Source: Bugula neritina
Lineage: Eukaryota; Bryozoa; Gymnolaemata; Cheilostomatida; Bugulidae
Length of the DNA: 64,000 nt
Assembly: GCA_964035545.1 (NCBI GenBank)
Contig: CAXIUT010000096.1
Location: 25,665 to 89,664, forward strand
Direction of reading: 5' to 3'
The stretch's first letter is position 1. Each line of letters starts with the position of its first letter. Below are positions 13,689 to 26,408 of the stretch, piece after piece. The position numbers and the translations under genes are program-made. A model generated the notes under the pieces. That model saw only the letters and a list, made by a program, of their open reading frames with translations. It was not told where the DNA came from and made no database searches.

Positions 13689-14293
13689 TGAAGTTATATT
13701 TATCTTTATTAAATTCTTAAACCAATAAAATTATAGATGAAAATCATTCATTGATATAGAACACAATTATTCATTAAATAAAGAATAAGATTTTTAAAGA
13801 ATAGTAAAATATATATATTATATCAATTTTTGTATAAATTATAAACTCTTATAAACATTTACACAATTAGTAGCAATAAATCAAATTTTTATACCCCAAA
13901 TTTTATTATTTGAAAGTTCATCTTATATCAAACATATTTCAGTAGTTTTTTTTATTAATGATTATCTTTTTATTTTGAATTACTTTGCAGTTTTTGTTTA
14001 TGAAAATATAAAGTAAAAAATTGAATTATTTTATCATGATATTTGTTATGAAGTTATTTTCTTACCTCTAAAATCATCTTTATTATTCTAAAATATGTGA
14101 TTTTCGATCTTATCAAGTTATTTCAGTTTTTTGGATTTGAAAGAAGCATAGGTTCTACTAAAAAAAGCTCAGACTAATATTGTTTCTATCATGATGTTAG
14201 TTCGTTTTAGTACATTATTTCTAGCATGATTGTTATTTTAAATTAGAATATTTAGAAGAAATCAGAATAGTTGTAATTTGCAAATAACAATAG
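13689..14293. other. AT-rich intergenic region
   Basis: About 600 bp of AT-rich DNA between divergent genes (CIMIP1-like on minus, C2H2 on plus). I see no frame with coding character, no RNA gene and no repeat. Confidence 0.6.
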
Positions 14294-14788
14294 ATGACTC
14301 TCAGAACAAAAGACGTTAACATCAAAGGCTCATAACATCCTGAAGAACTCGAACCCATTAATGGTACCAATCATTCAAATAAAGATCATAACGTTAAATT
14401 TTACGAAGAATACAGAAAAATTTATTCAACAGGTTTTTGTCTTTCTCAACAATTAAAACAACTTATCTCGAGCAAAGAAGAATTTTGGAAAAAACTACTA
14501 GCCTATGAAGTAAACTTCTCATTTATTTAGAAAAGAGCTTAGGAAGACTTTAAAGATAAGATGAGAAAATAAGCTCCATAAAGAAAAAAACGTACTAGAA
14601 GACAAGCAAACGAAATATAAAAAAGCTACCCATGTGATGTTCCAAAATGCAATAGAAGCTATGGATCTGAAGGAAGTTTACTACAGCATCTAAAACTCAA
14701 ACATCCATAAAAACATGAAGAAATATCAAAGTCATCCAAAGTAAAGTTTCAATCTGATTCCATCAATCAAGATTAAATATTCTAGTGA
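14294..14788 (+). CDS. C2H2 zinc-finger protein
   Basis: 164 residues, intron-free, ATG 14294 to TGA 14786-14788. A helical N-terminus and a basic, Lys/Arg/Gln-rich segment precede one finger near residues 120-145 (YPCDVPKCNRSYGSEGS...HLKLKHP), which has correct Cys2His2 spacing. Probably nucleic-acid binding. Confidence 0.75.
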
Positions 14789-14911
14789 AATGATCATAGC
14801 CTATCATCTTGATTTTATGACTTCAGTATTTATACAATTTACTAGTTTTATACTAAATTCATACCAGTAAATTAATAGTTCTATCAAAAATACTAACTAA
14901 ATATAATAAAA

Positions 14912-16155
14912 TCATTCGATATACTCCTATCTAGACTCGCTTATATTTTTACTTTCAGAATAATATTTTATATCTGATATGTTATTCAATATTATCTTTT
15001 CAGCTTGGTAGTATTCTTGATAAGCAGAACCAAAACTATCATGAAGTTTTCTTAACTTAGAAGAATAACCCTATTCATATGAAAAATTATTTTATTTTTT
15101 AAAAGTTCCTTTTCCTATCTTTCTTTTTTGGTTGTCTCTGAATTGAAGTCCACTTATTTCATAATGTTGACTTTTATCTGGTTTTTATACTTTCTTTGTT
15201 TGCTATAAAAGATCATTTGAAGGAAGGTATATTGATTCATATTAAAATTAAATTTGTTTTCCTGGGTTCAAATAAAGTCTATTTTTTATATTACTTTACT
15301 GAATATTTCCAATCTATTGCTTTCTTTATTGATTACTTGTAGATAAATTTAAACTTATCTGAGATCCTCTTTAAGATTATTCACTATCCTGAATAAATAT
15401 TGGATTCTTTTTCTTTTATTCTTATTGAAATAGTCTTTTTCCCAAAGAATCCTGTAAACTTAGAGATTCATTCATTTCTCTTTTTTCTTTATGAATTCTT
15501 TATAGATTCTTATAGTTTAGTTAAGAATCTTAGTTCTCTTCTTTTTCATTTGAATCAGGTGTAAAACACAAATATTGATTTTTCTGAGTATTTTATTTAT
15601 GTTTTGACGGTTTAGAACTTGGAGATCGAGGTGGTAGTGAAGAAGGAGTAGCTGGAATATTTCTTTGACTACTTGGAAATACATCATTCATAGTAATAAC
15701 TCTTTGTACTTCTGGAAATTATATTTTTATTAACTTTTGCCCCTGTCTGCTTTAAAATTATCTATAGGAGATTCTGGATACCTGATCTATTCATTTTTAC
15801 CCATCTATTTAATCATTTCCTTGATAGATAGATTATTTTTATTCTTCATATGTTTCCCTAAAAATTCCTTAAGAATAGTTTGCTAATCCACATTTAAAGT
15901 TAAACTACAAAGATTGATAGATAATTTATCAATTTTCTTTTATTTTTCCACACTTTTTTTCACTTCCTTTAAAATCTATCTCTGCCAATTGATATTTCTC
16001 TTAAACTCAGTTTCAATAAAAGATAGATGAGCATTCATTTTATCAAGAAGAAGATTTCCAGTTTTCAGAGATAAAGATGCCATCTACCTTTATTGATGAC
16101 GATTTGTTTCTTACTCAATGGAATGGTCAGTAGGGATATAGTAGTCTTCCTCCAT
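14912..16155 (-). CDS. Gln/Ser-rich coiled-coil protein, unknown function
   Basis: From ATG 16153-16155 to TGA 14912-14914, ~405 residues with one 23-nt intron that joins two otherwise incompatible frames. The N-terminal ~130 residues form charged helices. The rest is low-complexity Ser/Gln/Lys with scattered SP sites. No family recognised. Confidence 0.6.
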
Positions 16156-16250
16156 ATTGAATTATAATACTTTCATATATTGATTAAATACTACTTACTA
16201 GCTAAATAAGATTTACAAGTAAGAATTATTATCATAAATATCTTTTCTTT

Positions 16251-16811
16251 TCATTTAGATGACTTCGAAAGATAATTTAACACCTTCGTGAAGTTTATAT
16301 TTCTCAAACGGTCTTGAATTTATTTTAGTTTCGCTACGTGTAGTTCTTAACCGTTGTTTTTTTGCTAGACTTATTTTTATTGAGAAGACAAGGGCTTCCT
16401 GGCTATCAACATCATTTCTAGATTTTAACATTTGTTATCCAAAATAGTGATTTGTTTATTTTTTTGTTTGAGTTCGTTCTGTAGGCTTTTATTTCTATCA
16501 ATCAAAAATTAATAATCTTCAGTTTCAATACTTCCGTTAAGAGATGTTGATCCTTGTGTGTATTCTCTTTTCGGGTTAACAAAACTTTCAGTGAGTGTGA
16601 TGGTCGGAGATCCTCTTGTAGTTGAGTTCATACTTTATTTTTTAGTTTGTTCGCTATATTAAAAGCATTTTAATGGTTGACCACTACTCTAGGAAACAGG
16701 TTGTTTATCTATCATTGATTTTTTGCAAAAAGAACGTTTTATTTTAGCTTTAGAAGGATTCATAACTTGTTCATTTTTGAATGAAGGCCTCTGCAGGTCA
16801 GATTTTTCCAT
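16251..16811 (-). CDS. Small coiled-coil protein, unknown function
   Basis: 186 residues, intron-free, ATG 16809-16811, TGA 16251-16253. The N-terminus is basic, with Ser/Thr-Pro sites. Residues ~105-160 form a coiled coil (LIDRNKSLQNELKQKNKQ). The gene starts 42 nt after the stop of the HMG-box gene on the same strand. Confidence 0.65.
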
Positions 16812-16853
16812 GATTTTGTTACTTAAATAAATAAATTAAATAATAAAAATCAA

Positions 16854-17300
16854 TCAAAAGCGATGATCGAAAAAGCGTCTTATCGATGAAAGAGCTCTTT
16901 TAACCTTTTTACTCTTCCGTGATCTCGCCTGTCGTCCAAATTATTGCTCATATCTTACACGTTACTCATTAGCTATCTTTCTATTGATTTAGTATTATTG
17001 TTAATATCTTTCTTTGAGTTAATGATCAAGATATTTCCACATCTATCCTATTATTTTAGTAATTTAAGTCATTCTATAATGAGGATGTTCTTTTTTTATT
17101 TAATCACAAATATCCATACGATATAGGAAAAATGGACAAAGTGCCTTTTTAGGCGGTTATGGAGGAAAATTTATATTGTTGTTATAATTTTGATATTTAG
17201 GATTTTTGTAAGAGAAATCTCTCTTTTATGATGGTTGAAAATATTCTTATGATATTGAGTTATTTTCTTTTATTTATTGAGATAGCTACTATTGATCCAT
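16854..17300 (-). CDS. HMG-box protein
   Basis: 148 residues, intron-free, ATG 17298-17300, TGA 16854-16856. A Gln/Asn-rich N-terminus leads into one HMG box from about residue 55 (PPKKALCPFFLYRMD, then KIIGQMWKYLD and a Gln-rich third helix). A basic tail follows (SRKSKKVKRALSSIRR). Chromatin or DNA-bending role inferred. Confidence 0.8.
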
Positions 17301-17451
17301 AGATATCAACTTGAAAGTAAATTGAATCAAAAAAAAAAATAAAGAATTTGATCTTATATCAACAATTTATAAATATGTAGAAGTCTAAAATGAAATAATC
17401 TTCATAACGATATTTTAAAACAATAAATACTATTTAATCAAATATTCTTTT

Positions 17452-18498
17452 TCATGTAAACAATTTAAGATCAGACACTTTTCTATCAATTCTAACAAAA
17501 TAATCTCTAGCAAAACACTCATTCAAATATACATTGATTCCCTCTTTAACTTGCATCCCTAACTACGCATCACATTTTAACTATAACTCCCCTGATAAAG
17601 TCTACAACCAAATAGCCTCGTCATATTTACGTTTTAATTAAGAATGCAAACCTGCAGCAATGTTCAATTCAAGAGACACCCATTCTCTAACACTAGCCAC
17701 TCTCTACTCAAAAGTTTTAGCAAATTATTTTACTCTTAATTCATAATGACCAGAAATAAGCTGAATTTTATTCTATACTTAACGAATAATATTAGATATC
17801 TTAGATTTTGCTTCTTTGACTTTCTGATGTAATGTTTCATTGAATAGTTTAGCAAATTGTCTACTTTACATAGATTGATGTACATTTTATGATCCCTTGT
17901 GATCACTATCAGTCATACAATAGTCGCATTTTAGTTGCTTACATACAAAACAATAATGAGTTAGAGGCTAATTATGATGAAATCCTTTTTGACAGCGAGG
18001 AGGGCAGTTATAAGGAGAAAGCGCTTCTTTATTATGTTTCATTTTTCGTTATGAACGATGAAGATCACCAAAACAGTTATTACAATATGCCTATTGATCC
18101 TATGAACAATAATGTTTAGCTGTGGCTATTTTGCAATTAGCACAGATAACTTTCTATGGCTACCATTATTGTTTATCTCCAAAAGTAAATTATACATCAT
18201 ATTACCATTGATATTGTTTAGGATCTCTCATGAGATATTAATGTGAGAAAACAGAGAGTTATTGTTTTCTTGGACTGAGATATACAGCATCAAATTGAGG
18301 TTGTTGATGCAAAAAGTCATCAACTGATAAAGTTACTTCTTTCAAACAAGGAAGAGCTTGTGCAAATGCTGTCTTAAGCAATAAAATACGATATTTTCTA
18401 TTACGAGCATTATCAAGATTTACATTGACTCTTCCTGCTTTAAGCGTTAGATCTTTTCTCAAACTTTCTTTAATACTTGTTATTGAGGGAAGATCCAT
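17452..18498 (-). CDS. B-box zinc-finger (TRIM-like) coiled-coil protein
   Basis: 348 residues, intron-free, ATG 18496-18498, TGA 17452-17454. Residues ~125-220 hold two B-box-like modules with Cys/His ligands (CANCKIATAKHYC, CNNCFGDLH; then HYCFVCKQLKCDYC...DHKG). A coiled coil follows. No RING or C-terminal SPRY domain is present. B-boxes mediate protein interaction and self-assembly. Confidence 0.75.
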
Positions 18499-18699
18499 AT
18501 CTGTTAGATCAACTGAGGTTTATATTTTTATGTATGATTGAAAGTTTTATGGAAATGATGAGATTCTTTTTCTGAGGGAAAGAAGTTTAACCTGAGGAGA
18601 ACCTAGAATCATCTGTAATCTAAAAGTTACATATATCCATTCATTGGAAAAAGGAGTGACGTAATTTTACTAGCTCATTTTAACAGATATTATATACAA

Positions 18700-19577
18700 T
18701 CAATTTTATGGTTATTATTCGACAATAAAGCTTTAACTTTTACTAGATTCCTACTATTTTATTGTTATGTCTGATGAAGTAGGCCTCCTTCCTTTTGATA
18801 TGTTACGCAATACCATTGCAAAAATTATTCCATGAGTAACAGGTTGACCAAGTAGAGGTACTTATAATATTTATCCTAAATTCCATTATCCAAAAAAAGT
18901 CATAAATTTGAGAAGTAAATAGTATATCAGAAAGGGTATTGCTGTCAATGAAAAAAACAAACAAAGAGAATTATTTGATTTCCTTTTTATCTGAAAAAAG
19001 GCAATAAGATAAATAATAGTTGCTATGAGTGCTATCAAAGTAGGAAGAACAAAACTTGAAAAGTAGATGATATAATCGGTTATTACTTTTTCTGTTATTA
19101 TTCTCCAGCAGTTGGCTTAACTTTGTGTATCATCTATATTTGCTACTACTAATACAAGAATAGACACTATTATTGAAGGAATGTAAGTAAATATTACATT
19201 TTTGCTGATATGGGTGCTGAGATCAAGAAATTTTCCAGGTGTTGCCTTCTAGTTGTAGACTAATCTCGTCACAAATATTAGCCAATAAACTTTTTATAGG
19301 TAAAAGTACACGCAGCCAATCGAAAAAACGTCGTTCCTGTGATACTACCTAGACAGACCCATCCTGGAGGATTTTATAAGTAGAATGGAATCTCAAATAA
19401 AAGTTCCAAGAAGTGATTTAAAAGTAGAAGAGCAAGAATAGCCACAATAGGTGGTGAATCATAGAATTGAGCCCTATAGATAACTAAGAGTATGATAAGC
19501 CAGACGGCAGTTACAGAAGAGAGAACAAGGAATGGTATATTAGTTGATGGCACTTCTGTAAGGTCATTGTATAGCAT
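18700..19577 (-). CDS. Seven-TM-like membrane protein (possible GPCR)
   Basis: Starts ATG 19575-19577 with a short N-terminus, then hydrophobic helices: VLSSVTAVWLIILLVIY, AILALLLLNHFLELLF, another near residue 75, a pair in the middle (FTYIPSIIVSILVLVVA and YFSSFVLPTLIALIATI) and one near the end. The order and spacing resemble cAMP-receptor-type GPCRs of protists. One intron of ~27-31 nt near 19280 is needed. A Ser/Gln-rich tail ends at TGA 18700. Confidence 0.55.
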
Positions 19578-19673
19578 GTTTAGACTATGTTATATTATTA
19601 ACTTTGAATTTGTTTATGATTGTAATTAAATTTTTTTTGATAATTAAATTGACTAGAGATAGTAGCGATAATA

Positions 19674-21488
19674 ATGAGTGATTACCCGCTCTCGACTAAA
19701 AGTTCTAAAAAAATACCTAAAAGTTCTCTCTCTATTTACTAAAAATCAGCCTGTCAAGGAAAAACTCCTGCTCTCCTTGAGAAAGTAGAATACTAACACA
19801 TATTGAAAGGATAAAGAATATTTATCGAAATATACTATCAAGGAAGAGTTACAGATACAGCTTATAATGAATGGGTTGAATTCATGGGAGGTACCCTCTA
19901 TAAAAGACTTCATTCAAAAGCATCAATCTTTCTGACGAATGCTGACAATCATGAATTAACAGGTGTATTGTAAAGAGTCAAAAGGATTTGTCCTAGTTGT
20001 AGAATAGTTAGTATTCTATGGTTTTAATAGTGTTTTAAAAAGAAAAGCAAAGTACCTTTTGATGGATTTTTGAATGAAGTATAAAGTAATCTAAAAGAAA
20101 TTTAAAAAATAAAGTAAAATAATGAGCAAGAAAATAAAATCGATCTTAGTCAATTTTAAGATTTTTTCAACAATATTTCTGAAGATATTGAACTTGAATA
20201 CAAATAGTTTTTCAAAGAAAGTTAAGTTAAAGTATTTGAATTTGTTCCAAAAAACCATAATATAGATGAAAAATATTTAATAAAAGCAAAAGATATTGAA
20301 CTTGGTCCTAATCCTAACAAGAAAAAAGTTGTTAAAGCATAAAATTAAAGAAAAAAAAGAAGATCTTCATGTAAAAAAAATATCCCTCAAGAATAATAAT
20401 ATTCCTTTTTCAAAGATAAAAAAGATAAAAATTAGTCTAAATAAATGTAAATATAGAAAAAACATGAAGGATCAAGTAAATAAAACCTGTCTGATCATTA
20501 GATAAAAATAAATCCAGGAAAACCTTTTGGTTTAATGTTATAAGGCTATCTCAATAAAAAAGAAGATAGTCAAGGTTCTTCCTTTCATCACAGTATAAAT
20601 ATGTCTCAAACAAGTCGACATAAATTTCTTTAAAATAAATAGTTTGAGAAGAGACTCAGCGATACTGAAAAATAATCAAAAAATAAAATAACTCCAACTT
20701 TTTCTAAATATTCTGGATTGACCAATAGACAACCTATAGATGTATGGTAAAATTTTGTAAAATCAGGGCGTAATGTATAATAAAAATAAAAACCAAAAAA
20801 ATTATCAGAAAATAGTCTAAAATAAATAAACTAAGCACAAATGCTAAAAGAACTAAAACAGATAATATCAAATTAACCACCCAATTATTATATATTAATT
20901 TCATCAGAATCGAAAACTCTCAGATCAAAAATCGATAATATAAATCTCTTTAGAAAATAAACAAATCAAGTAGCATTAAAATATATAAATTATCAAGTTT
21001 ATCGAAGATATCTGGAAAATCATCCTCAAAAACATACAGCTTATTTCCTTTATAATCCCAATAAAATCATCAATCTTCCCTTGTATTTTCTACTAACCAA
21101 AGTAAATATCTTCTATCCTAAATTGATATCAAGCAAATTTGTTGACTAAATTTAAAACTACAACAAAAAAATACAAATAGCAACTAATGAAGGCAGAACC
21201 TCTTCTTTAAGATTAAAATATTTAAAATAAATAAAATTCAAATAAAACTATTAAATAATCTAGAATAAAAAAATAGTATTCACCAGTTCTTAATTATCAA
21301 GATAAATTCTAAAATAACTAATAATATAATTAAAAGGATAATTTGTAAGTCAACAGTAGTATGTCCTAGGAAGGAAAGTTGATATTTTAGTTACTAATCG
21401 ATATAGCATTAAAAAAGATCAAACTGTCCTTAATATGGACTAATCATAGTTTTGGAGGAAAGTATTTCCTATTGATTAAGATCATTGA
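19674..21488 (+). CDS. BRCT-domain protein
   Basis: 604 residues, intron-free, ATG 19674-19676, TGA 21486-21488. An N-terminal BRCT-like domain (residues ~35-115) shows the GG-turn and the conserved Trp (FMGGTLYKRLHSKASIFL, later IVSILWFQQC). A long Lys/Gln-rich linker follows. The C-terminal ~200 residues show BRCT-like or other folded character (NYYILISSESKTLRSKI, VDILVTNRYSIKKDQ). A DNA-damage or replication role is expected from the domain; no specific orthologue. Confidence 0.65.
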
Positions 21489-21571
21489 TAATTACTTTTT
21501 TATTTTAATATCAATATCTATCAAATAAATCATATAATTAGAATAAAGTATTATTTATTTTAAACATTATT

Positions 21572-22782
21572 TCATAAGTTTTGTCTCTTCTTATCTATTT
21601 TTATTCCTTTACTACTCTTATTAGAAGAATAAGCTCTCTTCTAGTGATATTTCTTAAGCTAATCATTTGGTTGTATTGAATCTAAATGGACTATTTTGAG
21701 GTCAAGATCTGAAATTGGCTCATAATATTCTTCAGGAATATAAGTTTCCAGATCAGGGAAAGGATGAACTGGTCTGTTAGTCGGAACTACTGTTCCAGGC
21801 ATTAACATCAATTATCTTGCCAGATTATCCGGATGAACTCTATTGAGAATTTATTCTTGTCTTTGAGTTTATTTTCTTCTCTTTGCTGCAATTCTCTCCC
21901 ATTTATCTCCTGTTTAATTTTATACAGGATCCTAGACTGGAATTTCTTCAACAGCTTCTGCCTATAACTAAGTTTTACCTTCAACTTAAGCATCAACTTC
22001 AGTTTCAACCTCAGCAGTTTCAACCTCAGCTTATGGTTTTTGATGAGCTCTTGAAGCTTTTTTTTGCGGTATCGGAGTTTATTAGTCATACTAAAAAATT
22101 TAAGAAGGATCAGATTAAATTTAATCTTGATAGTAGAGTTAGTATTTAGTGAGAGGACTCATTTTTCTTTATCCTCTTTAAATAAATATCTATTGTGCTA
22201 AATCTAAAGCTTCTTCTGCAGATAATTAAGAATTCTAGGTCTGTAAAAAGTTAGCATACTCTTCTAGAGTAACCACCTCATATACTAAATAAGAATAAAT
22301 TTACATCTTTCTATTAACTACAATTCCTTGTTCATATCTTCTATCTTTTTGGTCACCAGTTAATACTAAATCTGTCGATCTATCTGTTCTTTTGATACAT
22401 TTTATGATTAAGTTACTTATTGATTTCTATTTCTAAAAGGATATCTTTGTTTTTAAACTTATCTAATCGAATCAACTAAAGAATTGATCTCTTTGATTAT
22501 TTTAATTTTCTGTAAAGGTGATGAATTTTTCATATTTTTGTCTAAAAGAGCAAGTTCAGATTTAGCCTTAGCTAGTTCCCCTTATAATCTAAGTAGTTCT
22601 TAAGTATCTGATAAAAGAGTCTATCCTGTAATTTCGTTTATTCTATTTATTTTAATATATTAATGATGAAGTAATAACTCTCGTATGATTTGATTTTATC
22701 GTTAAGCTGCTTGTATCTTTTATCTGATCTGAACCTGATGTCTAAAATAGCGTTTTGTATGAGATGCCTTGTATTTAGCCAT
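21572..22782 (-). CDS. Conserved-looking protein of unknown function, helical N-terminus
   Basis: One 20-nt intron near 22280-22300 joins two long frames into ~396 residues (ATG 22780-22782, TGA 21572-21574). The N-terminal two thirds are helical and Gln-rich, including EVVTLEEYANFLQTQ. An acidic Glu/Val repeat follows, then a well-ordered C-terminus (VHPDNLARQLMLMPGTVVP, FPDLETYIPEEYY). The ordered tail suggests a real conserved family that I cannot name. Confidence 0.65.
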
Positions 22783-22865
22783 CTATCGATGATAATTAAC
22801 ATAACTTAATTTTTATCTCTACCTTCTCTTCCTTTTCTGCTATTACTTTCGTTTTTAGTGATCGC

Positions 22866-23209
22866 TCATTTCCTCTTATGGTTTTTGAACCTTTTGACCT
22901 TTATAAATACATATCTACTCTCAACATAAAAAGGTTTAGGCATAACATTCCAATGAGATAAAAACTTTTGAACCTTTGGTGTGGGAACAGCTCCATTTCC
23001 CATCCAATACTTGATTCTAGGCATATTGAGAGTGATTTGTCGATCAACATTGACTCCATGTCGAGGAGCCCAATATCCCACATGCTACAAAAAGCGACCT
23101 TTGATATTTTTTCTATGAGCAGCTACTACAATCCACCTAAATGTTTTGTTTATTACCAATAGGGATGGTTGGCGCATCCGTGATTTTGCAGTCTGATTGC
23201 TAACTTCAT
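22866..23209 (-). CDS. MRPS16: Mitochondrial ribosomal protein bS16m
   Basis: Small-subunit ribosomal protein of the bacterial S16 family, nucleus-encoded. Start ATG 23207-23209; a 20-nt intron at 23137-23156 falls inside the family motif, which becomes CANHPYWWIVVAAHR once removed. GYWAPRHG and LNMPRIKYWMGNGAVPTPKV are diagnostic. A basic tail ends at TGA 22866-22868. The start codon lies ~37 nt from the first telomeric repeat, so the whole promoter and leader fit between the telomere and the gene. Confidence 0.93.
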
Positions 23210-23245
23210 CTCAACACAAATATAATAATAAAAACAGCACAATCA

Positions 23246-23336
23246 GGGGTTGGGGTTGGGGTTGGGGTTGGGGTTGGGGTTGGGGTTGGGGTTGGGGTTG
23301 GGGTTGGGGTTGGGGTTGGGGGGGGTTGGGGTTGGG
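23246..23336. repeat. Right telomere of molecule 2 (G4T2)
   Basis: GGGGTT units plus one longer G run, ending at the second 200-N gap. Right-end polarity. Confidence 0.95.
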
Positions 23337-23536
23337 NNNNNNNNNNNNNNNNNNNNNNNNNNNNNNNNNNNNNNNNNNNNNNNNNNNNNNNNNNNNNNNN
23401 NNNNNNNNNNNNNNNNNNNNNNNNNNNNNNNNNNNNNNNNNNNNNNNNNNNNNNNNNNNNNNNNNNNNNNNNNNNNNNNNNNNNNNNNNNNNNNNNNNNN
23501 NNNNNNNNNNNNNNNNNNNNNNNNNNNNNNNNNNNN
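23337..23536. other. 200-N scaffold gap between two chromosome ends
   Basis: Exactly 200 N between a right-end and a left-end telomere. The same fixed size as the first gap marks it as a scaffolder placeholder. Confidence 0.95.
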
Positions 23537-23599
23537 CCCAACCCCAACCCCAACCCCAACCCCAACCCCAACCCCAACCCCAACCCCAACCCCAACCCC
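23537..23599. repeat. Left telomere of molecule 3 (C4A2)
   Basis: CCCCAA units directly after the gap, left-end polarity. Confidence 0.95.
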
Positions 23600-24438
23600 T
23601 GAGAATTATATAATAAGCTATAATAATCCAAGAATGATAAAACATATTATCAATAAAAAGAGTTGATAAAGTAACATTATTTATAATTATCATATTTTTG
23701 TCAGTATAATTCTTAGTTCAATCGCTATATTTACCATGATTAGAATTCCATCTTATTAAGTGGTACTAAATATAATTTAAACAACTACTTTAAATACAGC
23801 ATTATAATATCAGAGTAATTATTTGATTTCTTTTTATCACTATGATCCCTTTAATTTGAGTTTATGTTAAAGAAGCTATTATTTTTTGATCTTATAAAAG
23901 TATTAATCTTGAAAAATAATCTGAATTAAAAATCTATATTAGAAACATAAAAACAACATCAGTCTAAAATTATATCATTTATCTTTTATGTTTAAATTAA
24001 TTTGAAACCCTTTTTATTTTATATCTCTATGATTATACACATCAAATAATCACATCAATAACAATGATTTGTTTCAATAATTCACAAAAATGTGGGAATA
24101 AGCAGGCTGGTACAACTAATATTGAAACTCATATTTAATATCAATATTATTTGTAAGGAAAAGGAACTTCATGATGGTTTAAGCTATACTAGTCCTAATT
24201 TTTATCATAAAGAGAGACATTATCAAACTTAGAACAAGAAATAAAAAGAATTAATAGATAAGTAGACTTTAAAAATATTATAAAATTCGATTCAAATGAC
24301 TTAAATACTGCATTAGTATTAATTTTAAATTCTCATAATTAAACCTTCAAAGTATCGAGCCTTCAAATTAAACCCAACAAAGAAGAGAAGATAAACCTTG
24401 CAACATTCCACAAGCAAAAATACAAACATAAAACAGTA
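23600..24438. other. Subtelomeric AT-rich region without a clear gene
   Basis: TGA codons occur in all plus-strand frames at short intervals and no minus-strand frame looks coding. The best open stretch is a ~35-codon plus-strand frame from ATG ~24067 (CGNKQAGTTNIETH), too short to call. This is the longest gene-poor stretch in the window. Confidence 0.55.
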
Positions 24439-24860
24439 TCAAAAATTTACAGTTCTTAAATAAAACATTATTTCACTAACCTGTGGACACCATTCGCTCT
24501 GCTGACTACCTGGATCATATTTAGAAACCCATGGATCTAAGTACTCTATAATTTTAAAAGACTAAAAAAATTATCTTGTTAGTAAATATAATAGTTAAAA
24601 TGTCAAAGTTAATTAAATTATCTTTCCATTCCTAAAAGTATATTTCCATTCTTTTTATTCATGACTCAAATGAGACCCAAAGTAGCTGTTGACTGATGTC
24701 GATTTGATTGGATCTTGAACTGGATCTTTATTGGAAGCTTGAGTTTTTCATGATTTTTTATCTATACTTCTTTTCTGTCGTGTTGAACCTTCAAATAACC
24801 TGAAAATATTTCACTCTGTATGATCTTTTCTCTAAAATTCTGCTGATTGTTTAATTTTAT
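24439..24860 (-). CDS. Possible small protein, structure incomplete
   Basis: Two frame segments with coding character: DPVQDPIKSTSVNSYFGSHL...KEWKYTFRNGK, and near the end EYLDPWVSKYDPG...EWCPQ. The start is unclear and at least one intron is needed upstream. Probable TGA at 24439-24441. Family unknown. Confidence 0.35.
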
Positions 24861-24894
24861 TGATAAAATATTAAAAATAGTAAAAGTGATATAT

Positions 24895-25943
24895 CACATA
24901 GTCATTCTATAATTTTTATCTGCCTGTTTCCACCATTTTTTAAATCGATGATTGCTTTACTTCTGGTTCACACATCTGATAACCTTGTATGGATTATCAA
25001 GGATAGCATTCAGATCAGTCAGTTCGATCAAGTAGTTTTCCATGATGAGAACTCCATCTTCTTCAGCCTGCAAATCAAGATCTGATTCAAATACCCAAAA
25101 GTTATTACCTGATATGTTGTTTCTACTACCTATAACTACGTTGTTCTTTCCTTTAATCTTATTCTTCTTACCAACAACGACATTGTTATAATTGATCAGT
25201 TAAGCTTTAATCTTTATGAGATATTTGACCACTTATTTGACTCTATCATAGAGCTATCTTCTTGTCAAAGGAAAGTAATTCTATTTCTAAAAGGCACGAG
25301 ATTCCATATACTTGAATTTTTCCTGATCTCTGTTGACTTTGTAGTGTCCAGTCTTTTACTTCCAATATCCAGGACAAATGCTTAGATAACTATTACAATG
25401 TTGAGACTGATAGTTGTTGCCTCCTTGGCATTGCTGAAGGTATCTTCCTCTTGTAAATCCGCATCCGAAACCACCTCCTCGACAACCGCCTCGAGTACTC
25501 TTTAGACGATCACCTCGATTACCTCTTCGACGACCACCTCGACTCCCCATCCGATTTCCTTTCCGACCATTTCGATTTGCACGTCTCTGACCTCTTCTGC
25601 CACCTTGGAGTCCACTTTGATATCCTCCATCACACGGTTATTTATTTCCATTGTAGCCCTAGCAAATTACTTGATTTCTATTTCCACAATTATTCTCATG
25701 AGTGTTCTAAATAATGTTATTTGTTTTTGGAATATCTTTGATCTCATTTTGTTTATCTTTCTTTTTTGATTTCTATCCACTGCAATCTATAGTCCTTTCT
25801 AATCCATCTTTGAGACTGACCATAGCTTCGTTGGCATTGTCTATCAACGTTTGGTCAATTTTCAGGCCTTTGAAGTAATCTGAATTAGTCAGGAATAGTA
25901 GTAGAGAGATAAAGAACAATACTTGAGTAACTTTCTTTAACAT
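24895..25943 (-). CDS. Secreted protein with RGG-rich and beta-helix-like repeats
   Basis: ~349 residues from ATG 25941-25943; the stop is near 24895. A signal peptide (MLKKVTQVLFFISLLLFL) is followed by a mixed linker, then an Arg/Gly/Cys-rich segment (GGRRGQRRANRNGRKG, RGGCRGGGFGCGF). A folded domain contains two tandem NNVVxGxxNxIxGxNN units (residues ~270-300) like those of left-handed beta-roll surface proteins. Secretion is inferred; the RGG content would otherwise suggest RNA binding. Confidence 0.6.
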
Positions 25944-26408
25944 GAGAGATTATTATACTTTCTATATTTAGAAGGTGAATTAAACTATAATAATAACTGA
26001 TAATAACTGGAAGTTTAAAAAAGCAAAAAAATATAAATTTTGATCTTTAATAAAAACAATATTTACTATCTATTTCTTTTTTTGTCTTCTTTTAAAATTA
26101 TTTTCAAAGAAATATAAATCTATAAATATGAAATTGAATATATTCTATTCCAATTGATATTCATATCAATAAAACTAAAGTCGAGTTGAGTTAATTTTTA
26201 AAGAACTTAAAGCCGGAATATAGAAAATAATATATTTGAATAAACTAACTTTTCATGATTAAAGTTACAATATATAAATTAAGTTATCATCATGGTTTCA
26301 CTTTTAACTTATTTTTTATCTTTATGAACAAAATAAGGTTTAAAAAGGTATTGATTTTGATAAAAAAGAATAAAATTAATATGATAAATCTTGATTATAT
26401 CATTTGGA
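25944..26408. other. AT-rich intergenic region
   Basis: About 465 bp with dense A/T runs between the starts/stops of two minus-strand genes. Nothing recognised. Confidence 0.55.

Noticed and set aside
17889-18119. Plus-strand 76-codon frame
   Set aside because: Lies antisense to the B-box gene, whose Cys/His pattern fixes the minus strand.
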